From Margaritifera margaritifera (taxonomy: Eukaryota; Mollusca; Bivalvia; Unionida; Margaritiferidae): a stretch of 64,000 bases of DNA. Both the position numbers and the translations under genes were made by a program. Numbering within the stretch: position 1 is the stretch's first letter; every line of letters begins with the position of its first letter. Below, one piece after another: positions 54,394 through 64,000 of the stretch. The DNA lies in contig JAQPZY010001625.1 of assembly GCA_029931535.1 (NCBI GenBank), forward strand, positions 5,706,501-5,770,500, given 5' to 3'. Below the pieces are notes generated by a model. The model saw only the letters and a program-made list of their open reading frames with translations, searched no databases and was not told the origin of the DNA.

Positions 54394-54548
54394 ATATTTG
54401 CTTGCTCCGAGTGAATAACGGATATATTTCATCTCGTGGGTGAAAAACTTAAGTATTTTTACTCGTGGCTTCGCCACTCGTGTAATCAACAGAGTTTTTC
54501 AGCCATTCGATGAAATATATCCGTTATTCACTCGGAGCAAGCAAATAT
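54394..54548 (+). mobile_element. Foldback/MITE-like inverted repeat (copy B)
   Basis: Identical to 5,087-5,241, arms of about 40 bp. Confidence 0.75.
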
Positions 54549-54848
54549 CCTCTCTCTAAGCTCTAAACAGCACATTGCAGCTATTTTTTACAACCAATAT
54601 TTTACTACACTTACGAGTTCTTTTACCTTCAATGGCAAACAATCAATTGTAACATTGGAAGAATGTTTTTTTTTTACACTTAATACATATATCAAATTTT
54701 AAATGCATGCGTTTGCCTGCATCTGCGTTATGAAATCAACAAACGGGGGTTATGCATGCATCAAATAAAATCATACAATCTTTTGGCATTTGACATTTTT
54801 TAAAAAAATCTGCAAGTGTCCGTTGACCTATTGAAAATTTTACACTGC

Positions 54849-55209
54849 TTATAAAACCAATTCCAAGAGAATTACAACTTTAAAAAATGTCCCATGTTTA
54901 CCAAACCTCATAAACCATTTTTCAAAATGAAACCAAGGTTCTCCCTTTCTAAATAGAACCCTTATTGCATTTGCATTTACTCTTAATAACCATTTGTTAC
55001 ATTTATTTTCAAGAAAGTGTAGCAGCATTTGCAATCCTTTTCGTGTGCCGACACTTGATCCGTATCATCTGCTAAAACAGACAAAAACAAGAATATCTGT
55101 CCAGTAGTTAATTTGGCGTCTCGACTACCGTGTAATGTTGTTTCAATATCTTCCACAAAATAAAAATAAGCCCAACATTATCCGAGAGAGAGAGATAGAG
55201 AGAGTGAGT

Positions 55210-55251
<42 letters not shown>

Positions 55252-55302
55252 GAAAGAAGGATGCAGAGAGAGTGAGAGAGACAGACAGAGAAAGAAGGAT
55301 GC

Positions 55303-55347
<45 letters not shown>

Positions 55348-55532
55348 CTCTCTACGCCTGCCTCAAAGACTATACCTAAAAAGTCAAAACAAGTACAATC
55401 ATATAAAACAAAAAAACGGAACTGTAACATAGAATAGACAATATTGAGCGGCAACACCCTGCTTAAAAGGTTTAAACTATGGTAAAATGTTCTGTAAATA
55501 TTATCAAACTCTTTTATAAATTCTACTAACAC
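54849..55532 (-). pseudogene. LINE reverse transcriptase fragment (copy B)
   Basis: Same breaks as at 5,542-6,235. The inner GA/CAGA tract (55,184-55,347) is 10 bp shorter, and its sub-blocks are arranged differently, so only the microsatellite has changed since duplication or conversion. Confidence 0.65.
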
Positions 55533-56287
55533 ATCTCGAAACGACTACCCGCATCAAGATATTTGCTTGCAATTCTCTAAAGATAAGGTGTAAATAGCAC
55601 CAATCAACACCTTTTTAAAAATCAAACTGATCATCATAAATGTTACAATTTTCACTTGCAAAAAGTTTCATCATTGGTTCAAAACGCTCGATTACAAGCA
55701 ATTCATCAATATAAATCACTTCATTGTGTTTTTGCTACTTTGACATAACCGGATTTGACAATTGATTTTATGACTCACTCCGTCCAAGAACTCTAAAAAC
55801 ATCTGCTTTTGAAAATAACAGTAAATAATTTTATAAATTAGGTATGAGAATTTCTCACATATGTGCGAATTATTTATTCTAAAGAAAAATCACTTAGATT
55901 TTTGAATGTTAGAATAGCCTTTACCCCTTCTGCTGTAATATCGAGAATCTAATCCAACAAATATACATCAGCATTCATATCATTAGCATTCTCTAAAATA
56001 TTTGCAAAGATTCAGATTCAGCATGTACTAAGTGAAGCTTTTAATAATAATCGTAAAAATCAGTAACTGATATTTAAGTTCAAGGATGAGGATGACATCC
56101 GGCACACGTTGTCGCTGACACAATTCGACATTCAGATCGCCTTGACTCTGGCACAATGACATATGGTAATTTAGAAACGACAACAAAGAATATTCACCTC
56201 GTGGTTCAGACAAAGTCTAACCATGACATAAACAAATAATCATTAATATTGATACTAATGGTTCCATGACCTGCTGTAATTTACTTT

Positions 56288-56847
56288 TTACAATAGTTTT
56301 AGAACCTTTAACTGTGACAAGCTTTGCGAATTCTGTTTAATGCTTTTGTACACCTTCCATAACAAAAAACCAAAATAACAAACCCACAAATGCCAAATAT
56401 TGTTTACAAAATGTGCTATGGACTGAGCAAACGTTGATATAGCCATACCTATTGCAGTGGATGTAGCAGCTATTGTTACACCCTTTTCTTTCGACAGTCG
56501 TTTCAGCCTTTTACCTAACGGTAATTTCATTCACTTTCAAATTTATTTTTTCAATGTTTTCTCTCAAAGATCTCTCCCACTGTGTTACATGTCAAACTAA
56601 CTGCCCTTTTTTCTTTCAGCACTTATCAACTGTTCTTGCAGTACAGCTTTTTTGCTCTCATCTCTTTCTTTGCTGATGTCTTTTGTTAACTCCTTGATCC
56701 GTTTTTCGTACATTTCATTCTCAGATTGTATAGAATTTATTTTCAAACTGACAACTTCTACAGCATTTACGTAACGTCTTAATTTTCTTCCCTCTTGAAA
56801 AGTGAATAATCATTTTGCAACAGTTGGAAGTTTTTTGGCTTCTTCTG
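56288..56847 (-). pseudogene. Coiled-coil plus membrane-segment protein (copy B)
   Basis: Identical to 6,991-7,550, including the internal stops. Confidence 0.4.
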
Positions 56848-57824
56848 TGGTATTCGTTAATTATAATCTCAGATTATTTTACCTGTTCGTCAAACTATTC
56901 ATTGCTGTCTGTTGTTCACAGCTCTTATGAGCACGCAAATCATTGTTTATTTATAATGCAAATTAATGATAATCAAATATCTGACATCCTAGCTCACACC
57001 CTTACTTCCATCTCCCACAAACTAAGCTTCAACAAATAGAAACTCTACCCTATACACACACACAAAGTTCATCAACGGATATAACACATGATATCGTTCG
57101 TCAATGGATACGATTAATTTATGGATTTATCAAGAACTGTGATCAATTTACGGATTTTGGCAATATATATGATTGATGTATTGATTTATCAACAAATGTA
57201 ATCAGCGTATTGTTCATCAGTAAATATGGTGGTGCATCAGATTGTCATACATATAATGGCACTGAATTTTAGGTGAAAATAAAACCTAATACTGTTTATC
57301 AACACACATGATGCTGTTATCTCATGACATCCCTACGTCCAATCTTATGTGACCAACAACTCCTCTCTAATCTGGCCTGCTATATTTCTGTGTGCTATCG
57401 TTGATTTGATGCTGTCTTTTCTCGACATTAGAATTGTTTTAGCATCAGGTTTTTCATAGCAGGGTGCTTTGTTGTCTTTATCCTAAAGTTATTCCTTTCA
57501 ATTGGATAATGTACTTCACTCATTCCAAGATATTTATATCGTACTTGTACAATTTCGAGAACTTGGCGTGCAATACTAGCACCTTCACTTGAAGCAACAT
57601 CTTCAAAACGCCCAATACTTTGTGCCGCGATACCACTTGCAATATTGTTTGTTTAATCAACTTGTTTTCCTCGCGCTTTTTTAATAAAAGCGGGGATTAT
57701 GATATCTGTAATTCCGTCCGTAGTAATGTAGTGTATCTCCATCTACACGGTTAAATATACAGACTTGAAACTTTATGATATTCCTAGAGGTGGTCTGTGG
57801 ATCTGCACAAAAGTTTTAAACTTT

Positions 57825-58166
57825 TCATATCACCCCTTGGGTTGGGCTAAAGATGTGGAGGATGAGTGTTTTTTTTAATATCTCAAACAGTTTTTTAAAT
57901 AGTGTTGGTTTAGATCTGAAAGTTTGATTGTCATGAATAGAACGGTGTGCACAGAGCAATGTTTGTTCTATTACAAGCACAATGTCAGCAGCAGGATTCA
58001 TTATTTGAGAATCAATAGCTAACGGTCTTGTATTTGTAGGACGCAACCGTTTGTTTAACTTATTTAATCTGGCTGGAGCTGTATTAGAAAGAATCCGGCA
58101 ATAAAAACAGATACAAACTGAAGAGTTCAGTAAAAACAGGCAAGACACTAGATTACTTGAATGCAT
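57825..58166 (-). pseudogene. Unrecognised frame in the Polinton-like cluster (copy B)
   Basis: Identical to 8,528-8,869. Confidence 0.25.
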
Positions 58167-58706
58167 GATTGAGATAACAAGGTTTTGTCACTAAGTATTT
58201 TTTTAAAACAAATTGGATGATGCTTTTGCTTTATTATACATCTACTCACCCAGAAAATAATGTACAGCTTTAAAAAAAAAAAAAAACTACAGCCAAAACT
58301 GAGTGATTTCTATCAACCTTCTGATCTACAGGCACAATACGTGCACATATTCGTTTCACTAATGACAGGTATTAGTATGTTTAATGCTTACATGTTTTTA
58401 TAGTATCTATTAGTAAAGATGCTGACGTACGGTACATACTGGTACATTACTCCTCTTAATCAGGAAAGACACCACAAGGAGTGAAATTACTCAGTCCAAC
58501 ATCATTGTATCACGTACACCTCGAGTAACATTAAACCCGAAAAAACCTGTACAAGTTTGCATACCAAATCTAAGTCCAATTATCATTATTGTATTAAGTT
58601 CTCTTTTCTAGTTAAATTACAACAATATTTTCATGACAGAGAAAGATTTTAGCTACATGTATCGGTTAGGACAGATGCGATTAAACAAGGCATTGAGACT
58701 GAAAAG

Positions 58707-59417
58707 TTGAGAAAGCTAAGATCAGTGACAGTTAATACACAAAATACTGACACTGATGTATGCGTTCAGTTCGTGGTGTATATAAAGAAATGTAGAATAC
58801 CATTAGACTTTCAGATACCATCTGATCATTTAGCAATGAATCCTTCTGCTTTTCAACAGAATTATAGGTTTAATATAACACTTGTAAAAGCCTCTTAAGT
58901 GATAGAAAGTGGAAACCAAGATCTTGAACTTGAAGACATTTGTTTACTATACGATACGATTACTTCGGAATCAATTACACAATCAGCTAGTGACAAATAT
59001 CGAAATGGAACTGCTTTCTTTTACCACAACATTTCAAGAGAGAATTATCGACGTAACAGCCAATACAGCTTTAACAAATCTCACACATCATTCTCACAAA
59101 ATGAGCTTGAAGGATATTTTAATAATGTTCAAAGAGACGAAAAAAGTGATCCAGAAAAGTGTTACAAATCAGCAATAGACGAAATCTCAGTGAATAAAGA
59201 AGGTCTGCCAAGTATATTTTATTTCCAGGGTTTCCGATTGATACACCGTTTAACGGAGGCCAATAAGTATTTCTTTCATGAACAACAACAAGCCAATAGA
59301 AAACCAAGTAGCATAAGTTGTAACACTGTTTACATTGATAACCATTGTAAATGGCTTGATATGAGAAGTACATTGATAATAGATTGCAGGGCAGTCGTCT
59401 TAAATAAGGTAACGTAG
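58707..59417 (+). pseudogene. Virus-like capsid-type protein, broken (copy B)
   Basis: Same in-frame stop and frame changes as 9,410-10,120. One base differs (CCCAGTAG in copy A, CCAAGTAG here, near 59,306), without changing the encoded residue on this strand. Confidence 0.55.
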
Positions 59418-60035
59418 AGCTGGGTTGTTTTTTTTCTTCTTCATTCTCTCTCCCTCCATCCCCTCCACCACCACTAAACACAACACAACACACACACACA
59501 CACATCCCCGTGATGTAAGTGAGTTTTGTAAGCCAAAAAGAAGAAAGCACAGTGTGGGATTTCAGCTGTCCTGAACTTGTGAACTTTTTGGACTGTTATT
59601 AATATTCAAGTCCCTTAGGGTCAGGGGAATTACAAGACATATAAAACACGAGTTAACAGTGAATTTAAAAAAACATTGTTACATGGTGTACATCACATCA
59701 AATAGTGCAGAAATATATATTTGCTATCTGCCTGTGTGGTTCACATGGAGTAATTTTACAAAGCATGGACCTTTTGGTAAACTTACAAAAACCCATGTAT
59801 GCATATACATCAAGGACATTAAAATATAATGATACAGCTGTCTGCATGTTTTGTTAAAATGCAGGATAACATTTTGGCAAAGAAGCGATGGTTTGGTAAG
59901 GGTATCACAATCTCTAGTGTTCATAATGTAACTATGTTTTATACATTAGGATTTATAATCTACATGTTGGGAATGTAAATTTGTCAAATGTCTGCAAAAA
60001 GGGACATTTAATAAAATAATGGAATTCTTCATCAG

Positions 60036-61061
60036 CTAAATCATACACTCGACACAATAAACATTTTTAATTATCTCTCTCTGTTCTTCAAGCAAATGAT
60101 ATATCTTTCTGACATTATCTGTACATATCTGTATGTAAAACTTTATGTTAATGAAGTGAATGTTATCTTTCTCTTTGCTTATCAATGCACATAACAGTTT
60201 TGGTACTGTTGGTTTTGTACCCTTAGCGTCATTTATCAACTTCCTCTTTAACTCTGATAAATCGTTTTCATCTTGAACCAATTTCTCTGGAGAAAATGTG
60301 TAATTGAAATAGTTATGCAGGTGTGATGGAATCTGCAAGTCAACTTCTAAAGTGCAACTGGTATTATAGTCGTCGGATATTTTGAACAGATTTTTTTCTC
60401 CCATTCTAATTTGTTTACAATTGCCCATCTAAGGTTATTTACCAACATGTATTGGCTCATGGCCCATACATAGAGGTTGTTAATATTCATAATGAATGAC
60501 CATGGCATTGATCTTCTGTACTCGCCATAATTTGGTATTTTACTATCTCAGTCTAAGTAGTATTCATGATTTGCTTTGGAGTATCTGTGCGACATAAGGT
60601 TAAGTCCACCTCTTATTCCACTCTCATTCATGAAGAATAGGTCAAGATCTGTTAAATGTTGTACAACTGACGTCTTTAAACCTGCATTATTATCGAGTCC
60701 TGGTGCACTATAATAGTAAGCGGGGTCTAGTTTGCAATTGTTCACACAGACATTAGGAACAGCTTCATGTAAACCTTAAAGTGTTTGAAGGTTACAATAT
60801 TGTATGACATCTTATATTCTGGTGAAAGATATTTGATATCTTTGAATCGTTACGTGATAAGTAACTCTGTACTCTTGGTGGTATAGGTGTTTCTTTTAAC
60901 CGTTCAAACATATCCATGTATTCATATAGATAAATGCCCTTCCTCGAATATTTAGATTTCCTATACCTAAAATATTTAGATTTTTCTGTAAATTTGTCAT
61001 CGTTATTGTTATTTGCTAATGATGAACTTACATTATACTCGCGTGCGACCAATATGGTCAT
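60036..61061 (-). pseudogene. Protein-primed family B DNA polymerase, broken (copy B)
   Basis: The three open blocks (61,061-60,792, 60,745-60,548 and 60,428-60,036) are identical in protein to copy A. The shared inactivating changes show that the element died before the two copies separated. Confidence 0.75.
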
Positions 61062-61282
61062 GTGCGAGGAATTATTTGCTAATTGTTTTATATTTTCCTT
61101 TAAAGTAAAAAAAGCTATGATGAAATGTGTTTGTCTGTTTTTATTGTTAAGGATTTGCCAAATTGTTTAGTACACGTTTGTTTCTTTTTCAAAATTACAA
61201 TAAATAACATACAAAACGTTACCTTGATATTATTCGTTTTTTAACATTACAACTGAGCCCTCTTCAGGTATTATATTTATTG

Positions 61283-61363
61283 AGTTATCTACCTTGTTAC
61301 ATGTTCTTAAGTTATCTACCTTGCTACATGATCTTGAGTTATCTACCTTGTTACATGATCTTT
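61283..61363 (+). repeat. 27-bp tandem repeat, three units (copy B)
   Basis: Same as 11,986-12,066. Confidence 0.9.
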
Positions 61364-64000
61364 AATGTTGATATTGTTCTGTTGTATTGAATAAAAATCA
61401 TGCATTTGCACAAAAGTTTTTTTTTTAAAGTTTATCGGTGATGACACCAATTTTGAAGAAGAAAAAATTATTCCAGTGGTGCCTTTCATCTCTGTAGTCA
61501 CTATTTTGAAATATAATTAACATGTAATCATGTATTTCTCTTTATTTCAGTTACCCTAACATATTTAATACGGTTTCTATCAGATTCCTCTGAAGTAGCT
61601 CAGTGCTCCCCTCCCTCCCAATGTTTCATATACATTTACAGATATATCAAATTCATTTTAAATTTCCTAATCGCCTCTTTTTATGCCAGACATATATCAA
61701 GCTGATGACTATATCTATGCAAATTGTGTTTTGATCGTCTCTGGGGATCTTTTTTGAGGGTATTTAACACAGATTTCACTGAATAAAGAAACATTTATTA
61801 TCCGTATTTGTTTCCTAATACAAACATTTTTGTTCGTTGCCCATTCATGCAAATCTATATAAGAGCTTGCTCTGGGCTCTTGATATATATCAATATGAAT
61901 GTTAAGAGATTTAGTTCATTCAAGCACCTGTCTTGTACCTTCGCTTATTTCCTGTCTACATTTGGTATGTAAAATATCAAATAAATGTTCAATGACATTA
62001 TCCATTTAGCCTCTGTTTAATATATTTAGATGTTTTTTCGTTCTGTTGTATAAATTCCTATAGTCAAGATTTTAAATGGATTTCTTTATAAGCCTGGCCT
62101 TTTCACTGCACCAAACTGTAGAACTTTTCGATTGATGGTCTTTGAATATGGTTGAGTCTCATTCAAAGATTTACGAAATGAATCTCTAACTCTTTTCGTT
62201 GTGACCTGTTTAAATTTTGTCTATTAATACGTGTTAATTTTTCTAAAGAAGTTTAAATTTTTTCTCACGTTTTTTCTCTCAGGCATATCAGGTATCGAAT
62301 TGTTCATTTTGATTTTCCTAACTAAGATATATTTAAATATATTTTTAAGTACTAATTATTTATGATTGGTAAATAATTTCAATTTGCGGTTAGATGTAGC
62401 AAAATCTATATTTATACATGTAACATTTTAATCTTTGACCTTTGGCATGAGTTTTAACAAAAGCCAAAGCTAGTGACCTAGTGCTTCGAAGTTATTTCAT
62501 AGAGAGAATGATACTGACCAGATTTCTCGGCCAACTGCTCAATGGACTTAACATTTTGTTCAGTCGTAAATTCTTGGGGGAAAAAAATACAACGAAAGCC
62601 TGCGTATTTTATCCTTGTCGATCGCTGAAGATACAAACAATCACATCACCTATATTGAAGACAAAGTCAGTCTAAATGATTTTGTATTCTACTTTTCTCA
62701 ATATATATATTGTTAACACCCAAATAGATTACGAAATCGTAGTAGGTCGAACGAAATTATTACAATTAAAGAATTATTTTCCAATAATTCATCAAGAAGA
62801 AGCAAACCTTGAAGTGTTTATTGTATAACTTATATTGACCACGGCTAAACACCATTGCTCTTCTTTTTCTATTGTATTCTTGTCAAAATTTTCTGACATG
62901 TACATCCTTGGTAATAATTTCACATTATGTACCTTGCTGCTTGCTGAATCCCACTGTGTAAAACACATACAGTTACCTACATGTGTACTGGTAGAAGAAC
63001 ATCGAGAATAAGAGAAATGAAACTGACTGACTCTTCGGAATTTAACCATGTAAAGATCATAGATGTGAACTGTATCAACTGCGATATTTTAATTTAATAG
63101 TTTTTTATATTGATTGTCTTGTCATCATAGTATGTTGGATGCCCTTCTCACGTGTTAACTGAGGTTAGTTGTACCATGTGACTTTTCCGACTCATACTAG
63201 TGAGGTGCTGATGTCATTATTTGCAAAAAATTACAAGCACAACAAAATTAAATATCCATAGCCCCGTGGATAAAATTGATTCATTATTTACGTAAATGCT
63301 TTTCATTCAAATTGTCAAGGATATGGGTACATTTAATAGAGTGATTTTCTCGACCTCATAAAATGGCAATGATCACAGTGAAACAGATATTAGCAAACAT
63401 TTCACATGCAACAATGGCGTGGCTTGCTGTGGAAGTATTACCACCCAGTGTAAGTCTGGTAGAGTCGCATTACTCTCGTCAAGCAATGAATGTTAAACTA
63501 AGGAACCAAACGATGCTGGCACAGCATAATTGCCTGGACCCTTTCCGAAAAGTTTAATGCAGCATTAAAAATTCCATACGTTGAGACGGGAAAAAGTTAG
63601 CGTTTAATTCATAATTTTTTTGACAATTCCACTCAGTTCCGCCACTTTGTATTTTAGTAAACGGCTAAAAAAAGTTTCTTTTTTTAGAAATCCACACCTT
63701 TCATAGTCAACTAAATTACCGTAATAGTTTACTTAATTTTGATATTTCACAACACCTCAAAATAACATTTTCAATTAGTATTCATAAAATAATGCTATAT
63801 TACATTAATATTCCTGTCTTCAGTAATAATAATTCGTTTATTCCTTTTGAGTTCAGTTTTGGGTCCTTAACATTTATTTTCGGCTGCACTTAATTCATTA
63901 GTGGTAAACATTATTTAATTTACGCATATTTTCTTTAATTTTCGGTAATTAGGCAGGTCTTATTATATACATGTATCCTTAATAAACTCCCACTATGACC

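Larger units (their letters stand above)
49281..64000 (+). repeat. Large direct segmental duplication, copy B
   Basis: Second copy of the block at the window start. It contains the same order of LINE tail, 46-bp minisatellite, foldback element, minus-strand RT fragment and Polinton-like pseudogenes. In copy B the homologous LINE ORF2 continues to the left of 49,281 without a break, so copy A probably also extends left of the window and 49,281 is not a true breakpoint. Confidence 0.95.

Overview
This is an AT-rich, intron- and repeat-rich animal genome segment with long (TA)n/(GA)n/(TG)n microsatellites, canonical GT-AG introns, tRNA-headed SINEs, decayed LINEs, hAT-type MITEs and Polinton/Maverick-like remnants. 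Repeat style and the SDR gene structure suggest a mollusc, most likely a bivalve; this is inference, as no rRNA or mitochondrial marker is present. Codon runs that look like bacterial genes are absent.

Layout. (1) About 1-14,700 is repeated in the same orientation at about 49,281-64,000, roughly 99% identical or better, with a period of about 49.3 kb; both copies run off the window edges. Each copy carries the tail of a LINE ORF2, a 46-bp minisatellite, a foldback element, a broken LINE reverse transcriptase on the minus strand, and a cluster of broken Polinton-like genes (coiled-coil/membrane protein, capsid-like protein, protein-primed family B DNA polymerase). (2) 14.7-28.5 kb is mostly non-coding, with a LINE fragment, a SINE, tandem repeats and a few exon-like blocks. 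(3) 28,590-36,016 holds the one convincing intact protein gene: a four-exon short-chain dehydrogenase/reductase of the retinol/17-beta-hydroxysteroid dehydrogenase (SDR9C) type. The spliced frame is open for 319 codons and has every SDR signature. (4) 36.2-49.3 kb is again repeats: a second SINE, a LINE ORF1-like remnant, two diverged 1-kb direct repeats, two small hAT-like MITEs, and a LINE ORF2 pseudogene (about 46.5-49.68 kb) whose own coding sequence has been amplified into a 16-unit minisatellite with higher-order structure.

The SDR enzyme would act alone on retinoid or steroid alcohols at the ER membrane; no neighbouring pathway genes are visible. The most interesting signals are the mosaic divergence of the two large copies (about 8.5 kb nearly free of substitutions between flanks at just under 1%), the satellite born inside a reverse transcriptase gene, and two clusters of a 12-bp near-palindrome placed 2.1 kb apart inside intron 1 of the SDR gene.
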